64,000 nt of DNA from Duganella phyllosphaerae (GTDB lineage: Bacteria; Pseudomonadota; Gammaproteobacteria; Burkholderiales; Burkholderiaceae_D), in contig NZ_LROM01000060.1 in NCBI RefSeq assembly GCF_001758785.1, positions 19,630 through 83,629 of the forward strand, given 5' to 3'. Each line of letters begins with the position of its first letter. Position 1 is the stretch's first letter. The notes beneath the pieces were generated by a model that saw nothing but the letters and a program-made list of their open reading frames with translations, was not told the origin of the DNA and made no database searches. Both the position numbers and the translations under genes were made by a program. Shown piece after piece: positions 46,860 to 55,244 of this stretch.

Positions 46860-48176
46860 TTATTGTGATTTCAGTTGCAGGGCCGGCGTGACCTGGCAGG
46901 CGCGCCAGGTGGGCAGCAGGCCGGCCAGGATGGCGGCGGCCACCGCCAGCGCAAACGTGGTGAGCAGCATGATCCAGTCCATGTGCGCGACCCTGGTCAG
47001 TTCCTTCGATTGCATGGCGATCAGGGCCAGCGCGCCGAACGCCAGCAGCAGGCCCAGCACGCCGCCGGCCAGTCCCACCACCGTGCTCTCGAGCAGGAAC
47101 TGGTAGAAGATCTCGCGGCGCGAGGCACCCAGCGCGCGGCGGATGCCCACCTCGGGTGCGCGCACCGAGAACTTGGCCAGCAGCAGGCCGATCGTGTTGA
47201 CCAGGCACAGCATCAGGAAGCCGAACGCCAGCCAGGCCGACAGCTTGTTGTCGTTGCCCACCACCTTGAGGTAGTCGAGCCATTCGCGCACGTCATACAG
47301 CTTGTTGGGCGCCTGGCGTTCCATGCGGCCCAGCTTGCGCTGCTCGGCTGCGTAGCTGTCGAGGAAGCTTTGCAGCGCCGGGCGGTCGCTGCTGCTGGCC
47401 AGCTCGAACCAGAAGTGCAGCCAGGTGCATTCCGAATCGACGAAGGCCTGGTAGCCGGCGCCAGGGGAAGTCGTGCAGCCAGAGCTGCCGTTGCGGCCCA
47501 TCTGGTGCGCAATCGCGGTGGACAGCGGCACGAAGAATTCGTCCTCCTCGCTGAAGGCGCCGCCGCTGTTGCCGATGATGTGGTGGAAGCGCGGCACCAC
47601 GGTCCATTTTTCCAGCACGCCGATGATCTGGTAGGCATGGCCGGCGATGCGCAGGCGGCGTCCGACCGGCACTGTGTCGCCGTACAATTTGGCGGCCAGT
47701 TGGCTGCTGAGCACGATCACGGCGGCGCCGGCCTTGTCTTCGAGCGCGCTCCATGGCCGGCCGTGGCGGAACGGCGCATCGAACATCGGGAAAAAGTCGG
47801 CGGTCACCGCTTCGCCGCCGGCCGAGAACACGCCCAGGTCGGCGCGCTCCGACTCCACCGGGCCGGCCACGCCGAACATGGCCGTGCGCCGTTCGCCGAT
47901 GTTGGCATTGAGCAGGTTCCTGGCGTCGGTGTAGCTGAGCTGGTCGTCGTTGGCGTCGTCGCCGGGCTTGTAGCCGGCCAGCGGGCCGTTATCGAGCACA
48001 GGCACGAACAGGCGGTCGCTTTTAAGCGGAATCGGGTCGCCCGACATCACGTGCAGGATGGTCAGCGTGGCGATGCTGGCGGCCACGCCCACGGCCAGCG
48101 TGAGCACCAGCAGCGCGGTCAGCGCCGGGTTGCGGCGCAGGCTGCGCAGGCCGAGCAAAAAATAATACTGGAACAT
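46860..48176 (-). CDS. ABC transporter permease, MacB/FtsX type (first)
   Basis: 438 residues, with the same architecture as the following permease: an N-terminal helix (ALTALLVLTLAVGVAASIATL), a periplasmic MacB-like domain of about 230 residues, and a C-terminal FtsX region with GIRRALGASRREIFYQFLLEST. The two permeases differ in sequence and probably form a heterodimer. It starts 9 nt after the ATPase gene. The substrate is not evident. Confidence 0.9.
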   Translation of the reverse strand: MFQYYFLLGLRSLRRNPALTALLVLTLAVGVAASIATLTILHVMSGDPIPLKSDRLFVPVLDNGPLAGYKPGDDANDDQLSYTDARNLLNANIGERRTAMFGVAGPVESERADLGVFSAGGEAVTADFFPMFDAPFRHGRPWSALEDKAGAAVIVLSSQLAAKLYGDTVPVGRRLRIAGHAYQIIGVLEKWTVVPRFHHIIGNSGGAFSEEDEFFVPLSTAIAHQMGRNGSSGCTTSPGAGYQAFVDSECTWLHFWFELASSSDRPALQSFLDSYAAEQRKLGRMERQAPNKLYDVREWLDYLKVVGNDNKLSAWLAFGFLMLCLVNTIGLLLAKFSVRAPEVGIRRALGASRREIFYQFLLESTVVGLAGGVLGLLLAFGALALIAMQSKELTRVAHMDWIMLLTTFALAVAAAILAGLLPTWRACQVTPALQLKSQ

Positions 48177-48185
48177 GGGGTCTCC

Positions 48186-48902
48186 TCAGGCCACGTGGCT
48201 GGTGTGCTGGGTGTCGTATAACGACGGCGACTTGCGCACCAGGTCCGAAACCTGGCCGTCGATGATGTGGACGTTGCGCCGCGTGCGGCCGGCCAGTTCG
48301 GGATCGTGGGTGACCATCAAAATGGTGGTGCCCTGGGCGTTGATGTCTTCGAGCAGTTCCATCACGCCGCGCGCCATTTGCGTGTCGAGGTTGCCGGTCG
48401 GTTCATCGGCCAGCAGCAGCTTGGGCGAGCCGGCCAGCGCGCGCGCGATCGCCACCCGCTGCTGCTGTCCGCCCGACAGCTCGGCCGGGTAGTGCTTCAT
48501 GCGCGAAGCGAGGCCCACCTTGGCCAGCGCGTCTTCGATGCGCTCGCGGCGTTCGGCGCGGTTGAAACCACGGTAACGCAGCGGCACATCGACGTTGTCG
48601 AACAGCGACAGGTCGGGGATCAGGTTAAAACCCTGGAAGATGAAGCCGAGCTTTTCGTTGCGCAGGCGTGAGCGGGCGTTGTCGTCCATGCCCTTGACGT
48701 TGACGCCGTCGAGGATGTATTCGCCGTCGGTGAATTCCTCGAGCAGGCCGGCGATGTTGAGGAAACTGGTTTTGCCGGAGCCGGACGGGCCGGTGACAGT
48801 GACGAATTCGCCCTGCTCGACATTGATCTCGAAGCCGCGCAGCGCGTGGGTTTCGATCATGTGGGTGCGATAGACTTTGCTCAGGTTATGCATGCGCAGC
48901 AT
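48186..48902 (-). CDS. ABC transporter ATP-binding protein (MacB/LolD class)
   Basis: 238 residues, a single nucleotide-binding domain: Walker A GPSGSGKTS, Q-loop FIFQGFNLIPDLS, signature LSGGQQQRVAIARAL, Walker B LLLADEPTGNLD and H-loop MVTHD, all intact. The LADEPTGNLD wording is typical of the MacB/LolD/FtsE class that powers FtsX-type permeases. The start at ATG 48902 (MLRMHNLSK) begins the domain directly; a longer in-frame start at 48977 would run into the adaptor gene. Confidence 0.94.
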   Translation of the reverse strand: MLRMHNLSKVYRTHMIETHALRGFEINVEQGEFVTVTGPSGSGKTSFLNIAGLLEEFTDGEYILDGVNVKGMDDNARSRLRNEKLGFIFQGFNLIPDLSLFDNVDVPLRYRGFNRAERRERIEDALAKVGLASRMKHYPAELSGGQQQRVAIARALAGSPKLLLADEPTGNLDTQMARGVMELLEDINAQGTTILMVTHDPELAGRTRRNVHIIDGQVSDLVRKSPSLYDTQHTSHVA

Positions 48903-48924
48903 GGTGGGCCTTTCAGTGTATGGA

Positions 48925-50193
48925 TTAATTGTTGATGGAGATGCGGGCGGCGTTCTCGAACGTTTCGCTGCCGGCAATGACGATCTTGTCGCCCTGTTTC
49001 AGGCCGTCGAGAATTTCCACCGCCGTCACGCTGGTGGCGCCCAGGCGGATGGCGGTACGGATGGCCACGCCGTCGCGCACCACGTAGGCGTAGCGCCCGC
49101 CTTCCGATTCCACGAACGGCCCGCGCTGCACGATCAGGGCGTTGGGTTTTTCGTCGATCAGCAGGCGCGCGGTCACGCGCTGGTTCTGGCGCAGGCCCGG
49201 CGGCTGCTTGCCATCGAAGCGCACCCGCGCCAGCACCTGGTTCTTGACCACCTCGGGCGAGAGCGCCGACAGCTTGCCGCTGGCGTTGCCGGTGCCGTAA
49301 TTGACCTCGGCACGCATGCCCAGGCCCATGTCGGCCACGTAAGTTTCCGGCACTTCCAGTTCCACCTCCAGTTGCGACAGGTCCACCAGCGTCATCAACG
49401 GCGTGTTGAGCGGCACCACGCTGCGGTTGGCCACCGACAGCGTGCCGATGAAGCCGTCCACCGGCGCCCGCACGGTCAGCTCGTCCACGCGGCGCTGGGC
49501 GTTCGACAGGACCATGCGCTGCTGTTCGAGCTGCTTGATTTTCGACTGCAGTTCCAGCGCCACGTTGTCGCCTTCCAGCTCGGCGGCCTGGCCGGCGTGG
49601 CGGGCGCGGATCTGCGCCGAGTTGAGCGCGTCCCTGGCTTTCTGGTAATCGATCTTGGCGACGATGCCGTCGTTGGCCACGGCGTCGTAGCGCTCGAGCG
49701 TGCGCTGGGCCGACAGCCGGTCGATCTCGGCGGTGTCGGCATCGCGCCGCGCCAGCAGTTGCTGCTTGCGCGCCAGGATGCGCTGGCGCGCCACGTCGGC
49801 CTCGATCTGGGCATAGGCCGATTGTTCGCGCTTGAGCGCGTCGGCCAGGTCGGGCGACTCGAGCACGGCCAGCACATCGTGTTTTTTGACGGTGTCGCCG
49901 GCAGCCACCTTGAGGGTGACGGTGGCGGCCGACGTGGCGTACAGGGTGGGGCTGACGGCGGCAACGATGCGGCCATTGACGGCAGCGTCACGCACCAGCG
50001 TGCCCCGGGTGACTTCGGCAATGCGCAGGCGCGCGATCGAGACCGAGTGGTCGGTGTCGCGCCAGGTGTGGACCAGGTAGTAGCCGGCTGCCAGCAGCAG
50101 TGCCAGGCCGGCGGCGATCACCAGGCGACGTTTGGCGTGCTGCCCCTTGGGGGCATTGATAACGGCGTCCTGCTGCGAAGTGTCTCGGATCAT
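48925..50193 (-). CDS. Periplasmic adaptor (HlyD/MacA type) of the ABC system
   Basis: 422 residues. One N-terminal helix (LVIAAGLALLLAAGYYLV, residues ~27-44) anchors a membrane-fusion protein: a biotinyl-lipoyl-like half motif (VTLKVAAGDTVKKHDVLAVLESPDL), a long coiled-coil hairpin (residues ~115-215), the second lipoyl half (LTVRAPVDGFIGTL) and beta-barrel domains. It would link the two permeases to an outer-membrane channel, which is not encoded here. It is the first gene of the operon; the sigma54 promoter lies about 35 nt upstream. Confidence 0.9.
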   Translation of the reverse strand: MIRDTSQQDAVINAPKGQHAKRRLVIAAGLALLLAAGYYLVHTWRDTDHSVSIARLRIAEVTRGTLVRDAAVNGRIVAAVSPTLYATSAATVTLKVAAGDTVKKHDVLAVLESPDLADALKREQSAYAQIEADVARQRILARKQQLLARRDADTAEIDRLSAQRTLERYDAVANDGIVAKIDYQKARDALNSAQIRARHAGQAAELEGDNVALELQSKIKQLEQQRMVLSNAQRRVDELTVRAPVDGFIGTLSVANRSVVPLNTPLMTLVDLSQLEVELEVPETYVADMGLGMRAEVNYGTGNASGKLSALSPEVVKNQVLARVRFDGKQPPGLRQNQRVTARLLIDEKPNALIVQRGPFVESEGGRYAYVVRDGVAIRTAIRLGATSVTAVEILDGLKQGDKIVIAGSETFENAARISINN

Positions 50194-50226
50194 GGCGGTT
50201 GCGTAGAGGTTGAATGCTCTACGCTA

Positions 50227-50243
50227 TGCAGTATCCGTGCCAG
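50227..50243 (-). promoter_or_regulatory. Sigma54 promoter of the adaptor-ABC-two-component operon
   Basis: On the minus strand the sequence reads CTGGCACG-GATA-CTGCA. It matches the sigma54 consensus YTGGCACG-N4-TTGCW at all but one position, with invariant GG and GC elements in correct spacing. The expected transcription start is near 50215, 22 nt before the adaptor start codon. Confidence 0.75.
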
Positions 50244-50280
50244 ATGCTAAGTGGTTGATTTGATGGGGTTAGTGCGGGGA

Positions 50281-50326
50281 GTGTCCGGTGTCCGCGAGTG
50301 TCCGGTGGTGTCCGCAGCGGTGTCCG
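50281..50326. repeat. Array of five GTGTCCG heptamers (candidate enhancer site)
   Basis: Exact copies of GTGTCCG start at 50281, 50288, 50298, 50308 and 50320. The array lies 38-99 bp upstream of the sigma54 promoter, where an NtrC-type activator would bind. Confidence 0.6.
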
Positions 50327-50424
50327 GCCGTCATGCACCCTTTGATGTGATAGCGGGATGTGGAACTTAAGCCTGGGCCGCAACTCGAATAGGAGCAGTA
50401 ACTTGCGGAAGTAGAAACAACAAA

Positions 50425-50476
50425 CCCGCCATATGGCGGGCTTGTCTGGAATCGGGGTGGTCCCGCGAACGGGACC
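50425..50476. repeat. Two adjacent hairpins in the spacer before the Abi-like fragment
   Basis: CCCGCCATATGGCGGG (50425-50440, perfect) and GGTCCCG-CGAA-CGGGACC (50459-50476, perfect 7-bp stem). No gene ends just before them on either strand. I see no other gene in the 50194-50582 spacer beyond these, the GTGTCCG array and the sigma54 promoter. Confidence 0.6.
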
Positions 50477-50582
50477 AAAAACTAACCTGGCGTCATCACC
50501 AGTATGTGGGCTGGGAGAGGACTTGGACCAGGGCTGCACCAGCAGTATACCACCAATGGCTTCGGGCTTTCAAAGGCAAAAT

Positions 50583-51026
50583 ATGAACTGGGAAGACCTG
50601 GAAAAGCATTTTTCTTCGGCCCGCCTGGGGCGCTATCGCGCATCGTGTGATGGGGATAAAGAGATAGCTACCCGAGCATATGTGAGCAACCTGCTTCTGG
50701 CCGAGGCGATGATGCCGCTGCTGAACGTGCTGGAAATCGCCTTGAGAAATGGTATGCACAACCGTCTTGCATTGCTCTATGAAAGAGCCGATTGGTGGCA
50801 TGACTGGATAGGGAGGCCAGTGTTCGATTGGCAAATCCGGGAGGTCAACAACGCCAAGGCCAAACTGCTCCGGCGCGCCGAAGTGGCAACGCCGGACAAA
50901 ATCGTTGCCGAACTGCGCGGTGGCTCGTCGCGCTGCCGCTGGGGTTCATGGCGGTGGTGGTGCTGGCGCTGGCGACGGGCTGGTTGCCGCTGTGGGGCGT
51001 GGCGTTGGTGCTGTGGCTCTTGCTGA
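50583..51026 (+). pseudogene. Abi-family (abortive-infection-like) gene, truncated at the 3' end
   Basis: Residues 1 to about 113 (MNWEDLEKHFSSARLGRY through TPDKIVAEL) follow the Abi-like family pattern: an opening helix, NLLLAEAMMPLLNVLEIALRNGMHNRL, then DWWHDW and the start of the conserved VAEL-(S/T)FGFW block. Exactly at that block the sequence turns into RGGSSRCRWGSW, an out-of-frame reading of a MutS-like gene, and ends 35 codons later. About half of a normal Abi protein is therefore missing. Such proteins are linked to phage defence, but this copy is probably dead. It has a weak AAAGG ribosome site. Confidence 0.7.
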
Positions 51027-52087
51027 TGGCGATCCAGCTGCGCTGGCAACACAGCGCCGCCAGCTGGCAGTTGCAGCTCGACACCATCGGCCACCTGCTG
51101 CGCGCGCATGCGTCGCTCGCCGGCCTCGACGATGCCGTTGCGGCGCCGTTGCGTCCCGACGCCGCTGCCGCCGGCAAGCTCCATCGCCGCCTGTGGCAAT
51201 TGTCGCTGACCTTCGTGCCAGGTCTGCAGGAATACGGCGACTGGGTCTTGCTGCGCAATATACGCCACTATTTCGCCAGCCGGGTGGTGGTGACCGCCCA
51301 GCTGCCGCTGCTGCGGTCGAGCTTCGAGCGCGTGGCCACCGTGGAAGCGGACCTGGCGCTGGCGCGGCACCTGGCTGGCGCGCCGCGCTATTGCTGGGCC
51401 GACAGCGGGGCGGGCGCCACCGGATTCGCGCTCGAGCACGCGGTTCATCCGCTGCTGGGCGCGCCCGTGCCGTTGTCGTTGCGCGTGGGCGACGACGGCC
51501 GTGGCGCCTTTATTTCAGGTCAGAACGGCATTGGCAAGAGCACCCTGCTGCGCACCGTGGGCCTGAACCTGGTGACGGCCCGCGCGTTCGGCTTTTGCTA
51601 TGCCGACGCCGCCGTTACGCCCGACTTGCCCGTGTACGCCAGCATGCAGAACGACGATACGCTCGAAGGCGGCGAGAGCCTGTACATGGCCGAGGTGCGG
51701 CGCGCCGGCGAACTGCTGGCGCTGGCGCGGCGCGGGCCGGCCATCTTCCTGATCGATGAAATCTTCCGTGGCACCAACCACCTGGAATCGGTCTCGGCCT
51801 CGGCGGCAGTGCTCGACACATTGGCCGAGTCCGGTTGCGTGCTGGTGTCGTCGCACAACCTGATCCTGGCGCCGCTGCTGGCGCGGCGGCTGGCGCCGCT
51901 GTGCGTGGCCAGGTTCGATGGCCGCCTGCAGGTGGGGTGGGGCGTGCTCAAGGACACCAATGGACTTTCGCTGCTGGCAACGGTCGATAATGATGGCTTG
52001 CTGGCGGCCAAGGCCGGCCGCGTGCATGACAAGCTGGCCGACTACTACCTGGCCTATCCGCAGGCTTGCGAATCTGTGCTGGATTAG
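50925..52087 (+). pseudogene. MutS-related ATPase (membrane-anchored type), truncated at the 5' end
   Basis: The frame becomes meaningful at about nt 50925 with two hydrophobic helices (LPLGFMAVVVLALATGWLPL and GVALVLWLLLMAIQL). It continues into a MutS-type ATPase domain: Walker A SGQNGIGKST, then YASMQNDDTLEGGESLYMAEV, Walker B FLIDEIFRGTNHLES and a SSHN sensor. The usual N-terminal ~100 or more residues of such proteins are missing. The upstream part of the same frame is antisense to sense with the Abi gene and not protein-like. ATG 50948 could still start a shortened protein of 379 residues, but the ATPase core is intact, so residual function cannot be excluded. Confidence 0.65.
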
Positions 52088-52205
52088 CCACGCCCCATCG
52101 TCGGCATGAGCCGATTTCAGCCAAGGAATGTCAAATTCTTGGTATATTCGGCCTTCACCTATTGCTGAGTGGCAATGTGTAACTGTTAACAATGCGGGAG
52201 ATGCA

Positions 52206-53813
52206 ATGAATAACGTGACCGTGCGCGCCAGCCTGATGGGTGTTTTGCTGGTATTTGCCGCCATGCTGCTGGCCGGCGCCGGCCTTGGCGTGCACGCCCT
52301 CAGCCAGGCCAATCACGCCATGTCCACCATGTACCAGACCAGCATCCAGGTCATTGCCATCAACGATGCGTACAAGGATACCACCCGCACCCGCTCGGCC
52401 ATGACGCGCGGGTACACCGTGGTCAAGGACGGCGGTGCGCCGGCCGATCTCGAGTCGGCGCTGGCCTCCGCCAGAAAATCCTATACGCGCGGGCTCGACT
52501 TTATCGCCAAGTACGAAAAGGCTGCCGGCTACCCGGGCGAAGATGTCGCGTTGAAGAAATCGCTGATCGAGGCCGGACGTGCGCAGTCGGCCGTGCTCGA
52601 GCGCGCCATCGGTGCGCTGGCCAAAAGCGATGCCGATGCCTACGTCGCCATCAACGCCAAGGAACTGACGCCCACCGGCGCGGCCTTCTCGGCCCAGCTG
52701 GAAAAGTACCAGAAGCTCAGCGACGAGCAGATGACCGCGCTGATGGATGAGCGCGAGGGCGCCTACACGCTGGTCAAGTGGCTGGTGGGCTTGGGCCTGC
52801 TGGGTGCGCTGGTGCTGGTGGTGGGCGTGCATCTGCTGCTCAAGTCGGTGGTACTGGATCCGCTCGAGCGCGCCGTGGTGCTGCTCGACCAGGTGGCCCA
52901 GGGCGACCTGACCGCCCGCATCGACGAACCGGGCCGGAACGAAGTCAAGCGCCTGCTGCAGGCGATTTCGCGCATGCAGACCGATTTGCTCAGCACCGTG
53001 TCGCGCGTGCGCGGCGGCGCCGAGATGATCGACCGCGGCTCACGCGAACTCGCTGCCGGCAACATGGAATTGTCGTCGCGCACCGAGACCCAGGCCAGTT
53101 CGCTGGAAGAAACCGCCGCCTCGATCGAAGAACTGACCAGCACCGTCAAGCAGAACTCGGAAAACGCCCAGCACGCGCGTGGCCTGGTGGAAGGCGCGTC
53201 GAGCACCGCTGCCCATGGCGGCGAGGTGATGCAGCAGGTGGTGTCCACCATGAACGACATCAACGAAGCGTCACGCAAGATCGTCGATATCACCGGCGTG
53301 ATCGACGGCATCGCGTTCCAGACCAATATCCTGGCGCTGAACGCGGCGGTGGAAGCGGCCCGTGCGGGCGAGCAGGGCCGGGGCTTCGCGGTGGTGGCGT
53401 CGGAAGTGCGCAACCTGGCGCAGCGCTCGGCATCGGCCGCCAAGGAAATCAAGGTGCTGATCGACGCTTCGGTGCAAAAGATCCAGCTCGGCACCGACCT
53501 GGTGGAAAAAGCCGGCACCACCATGAACACCTTGGTGGGCAACGTCCACCAGGTCACCCAGATCGTCGGCGAAATCGCCACCGCCAGCCGCGAGCAGAGC
53601 GACGGCATCGACCAGGTCAACCAGGCCATCGCCCAGATGGACCAGGTGACGCAGCAGAATGCCGCGCTGGTGGAAGAGGCGGCGGCCGCCACCCAGTCGC
53701 TGCAGGACCAGGCCACCGAGCTGGCGCAAACGGTGAGCATCTTCAAGATCGACGGCGTCGCCAGTGGTGGCAGCCCGGCGCGGTCAGCCGGCCGCAACCT
53801 TGCACTGACCTGA
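52206..53813 (+). CDS. Methyl-accepting chemotaxis protein (Tar/Tsr-type architecture)
   Basis: 535 residues. An N-terminal helix (residues ~8-32), a periplasmic four-helix-bundle sensor domain (residues ~35-190), a second helix (LVKWLVGLGLLGALVLVVGVHL), a HAMP domain, and the full cytoplasmic coiled coil with the tip IAFQTNILALNAAVEAARAGEQGRGFAVVASEVR. Methylation-type helices (QASSLEETAASIEEL and QQNAALVEEAAAA) flank it. The start at 52206 follows GGGAGATG. It stands alone and would feed a chemosensory array; the tail lacks an NWETF-like CheR tether. Confidence 0.93.
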   Translation: MNNVTVRASLMGVLLVFAAMLLAGAGLGVHALSQANHAMSTMYQTSIQVIAINDAYKDTTRTRSAMTRGYTVVKDGGAPADLESALASARKSYTRGLDFIAKYEKAAGYPGEDVALKKSLIEAGRAQSAVLERAIGALAKSDADAYVAINAKELTPTGAAFSAQLEKYQKLSDEQMTALMDEREGAYTLVKWLVGLGLLGALVLVVGVHLLLKSVVLDPLERAVVLLDQVAQGDLTARIDEPGRNEVKRLLQAISRMQTDLLSTVSRVRGGAEMIDRGSRELAAGNMELSSRTETQASSLEETAASIEELTSTVKQNSENAQHARGLVEGASSTAAHGGEVMQQVVSTMNDINEASRKIVDITGVIDGIAFQTNILALNAAVEAARAGEQGRGFAVVASEVRNLAQRSASAAKEIKVLIDASVQKIQLGTDLVEKAGTTMNTLVGNVHQVTQIVGEIATASREQSDGIDQVNQAIAQMDQVTQQNAALVEEAAAATQSLQDQATELAQTVSIFKIDGVASGGSPARSAGRNLALT

Positions 53814-53820
53814 TATTCGC

Positions 53821-53849
53821 TTGACATCCCTGGCGGAGAATTCTAGTAT
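53821..53849 (+). promoter_or_regulatory. Near-consensus sigma70 promoter of the SDR/DUF operon
   Basis: TTGACA (53821-53826), a 17-bp spacer and TAGTAT (53844-53849). The predicted start is at about 53857. The -10 box overlaps the first of two operator-like dyads. Confidence 0.7.
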
Positions 53850-53944
53850 TTCTGCAATGACAGAAATCAAGGATGCTCCGTCAGACACTTTAGGCCGACT
53901 CGTCGGTCAAATTTTTACCCATCAATTTCTGTCTTTACAGAAAT
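53848..53944. promoter_or_regulatory. Two matching dyads ATTTCTG-N6-CAGAAAT (candidate operators)
   Basis: Dyad 1 is at 53848-53867 and dyad 2 at 53925-53944; both have perfect 7-bp arms and a 6-nt spacer, with different spacer sequence. Dyad 1 overlaps the promoter -10 and start; dyad 2 lies just before the ribosome-binding site of the first gene. The operon itself encodes a GbsR-like regulator. Confidence 0.6.
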
Positions 53945-53946
53945 AA
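53857..53946 (+). CDS. Possible 29-residue leader ORF
   Basis: An ATG at the predicted transcription start opens MTEIKDAPSDTLGRLVGQIF and runs for 29 codons to a TAA, ending 14 nt before the first gene of the operon. It has no ribosome-binding site, so it would be translated only as a leaderless message. It may be chance; no homologue comes to mind. Confidence 0.25.
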   Translation: MTEIKDAPSDTLGRLVGQIFTHQFLSLQK

Positions 53947-53960
53947 CCGACGGAGGTCAT

Positions 53961-55244
53961 ATGCGGGTACTGGTGATCGGCGCCACCGGACTGGTGGGGG
54001 CGCACGTGCTCAGGGCGTTGCGTGCGGCCGGTGTTGACGTGGTTGGCGCCAGCCGCCGCCGTCCAGCCAGCGAGCTGGCATCCGACTGGATCGAGCTCGA
54101 CTTCGGCCATATGACCAATGTGCAGCAGTGGCTGCCCTTGCTGCAAGGTGTCGATGCCGTGGTCAACGCCGTGGGCATCATCCGCGAAGTGCAAAAAGGC
54201 GACTTCGACCGCCTGCACCGCGCCGCGCCGGTCGCGCTGTTTGCCGCTTGCGAGCAGTCGGGACTGCGCGCGGTGCAGGTGTCCGCGCTGGGCAGCCAGC
54301 CGCAGGCCGCCACCGGCTACTGGCGCAGCAAGGGCGCGGCCGAGGCCGACCTGCTGGCGCGCAAGATGGATGCCACCATCATCCGTCCCTCGCTGGTGTA
54401 CGGCGAGCATGGCGCCAGCAGCGTGCTGTTCCGCCTGCTGGCGACCTTGCCGGTGCTGATGCTGCCGGCTGCCCACCGGGCGCTGGTGCAGCCCATACAC
54501 GTGGACGACCTGGCCGACATCGTGGTGCGGTTGCTGACCGCGCCGGGCGCCATGCCGCGCGCACTGGCCGTGGTCGGCCCGCGGGCCATGACCATGGCCG
54601 GCTACCTGGCCGACCTGCGGCGCGGCATGCAGGCGCCCGCTGCGCTGGTGCTCTCGTTGCCTGGCCCGGTGGCCGCCCTGGCCGCACACGTCGCCGCGCT
54701 GGCGCCTTCGTCTGCCTTCACCCCCGAATCGCTCCTGATGCTCGAACAAAGCGCCGACGGCTCCAACACGGCCGACCCGGCGCCCGCGCAAGCAGTGCTG
54801 GGCCGGCCGCTGCGCGACCCCGGTTCCTTTGCCGGACCGGCGCAGCGCGTGACGGCAGCGTGGTCCTGGGGCGCGCCGCTGGTGACGGTGGCGATCGCGC
54901 TGATGTGGCTGATCACGGCGTACGTGTCGTGGTTTGCCTGGCCCCATGCCGAGAGCCGGTCCTGGCTGGCCGCCTGCGGTGTGCCGACCGCCTGGCAGGA
55001 GCCGATGCTGCTCGCTGCCAGCGTGACGGACGCCGCCATCGGCGTGTTGCTGTTGCTGCGTCCGCGCCGCTGGCTATGGGCGGCGCAGCTGGCGCTGGTG
55101 GGCGGCTACACCGCCATGCTCAGCGTGTTCCTGCCCGATTTCTGGCGGCATCCGTTCGGGCCGCTGACCAAGAACCTGCCGTTGCTGGCGCTGATGCTGC
55201 TGATGTGGCGTGCCAGCCCGGCCAAACATCAAGGAGAAAGATGA
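53961..55244 (+). CDS. SDR-family NAD(P)-binding protein fused to a DoxX-like membrane domain
   Basis: 427 residues. The first ~290 are an atypical extended SDR: GATGLVGAH dinucleotide loop, AVVNAVGIIRE, and a region around YWRSKGAAEADLLA where the catalytic Tyr/Lys would lie. The last ~130 residues carry four hydrophobic helices of the DoxX-like type (VAIALMWLITAYVSWFAW onward). It is likely an inner-membrane-bound redox or epimerase-like enzyme. It starts at ATG 53961 with GGAGG 6 nt upstream. Its stop overlaps the DUF2269 start (ATGA). Confidence 0.85.
   Translation: MRVLVIGATGLVGAHVLRALRAAGVDVVGASRRRPASELASDWIELDFGHMTNVQQWLPLLQGVDAVVNAVGIIREVQKGDFDRLHRAAPVALFAACEQSGLRAVQVSALGSQPQAATGYWRSKGAAEADLLARKMDATIIRPSLVYGEHGASSVLFRLLATLPVLMLPAAHRALVQPIHVDDLADIVVRLLTAPGAMPRALAVVGPRAMTMAGYLADLRRGMQAPAALVLSLPGPVAALAAHVAALAPSSAFTPESLLMLEQSADGSNTADPAPAQAVLGRPLRDPGSFAGPAQRVTAAWSWGAPLVTVAIALMWLITAYVSWFAWPHAESRSWLAACGVPTAWQEPMLLAASVTDAAIGVLLLLRPRRWLWAAQLALVGGYTAMLSVFLPDFWRHPFGPLTKNLPLLALMLLMWRASPAKHQGER

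Noticed and set aside
50425..50476. Possible tRNA or attachment-site remnant formed by the two hairpins
   Set aside because: No cloverleaf, no T-loop sequence and no CCA-adjacent stem could be drawn; kept only as hairpins.
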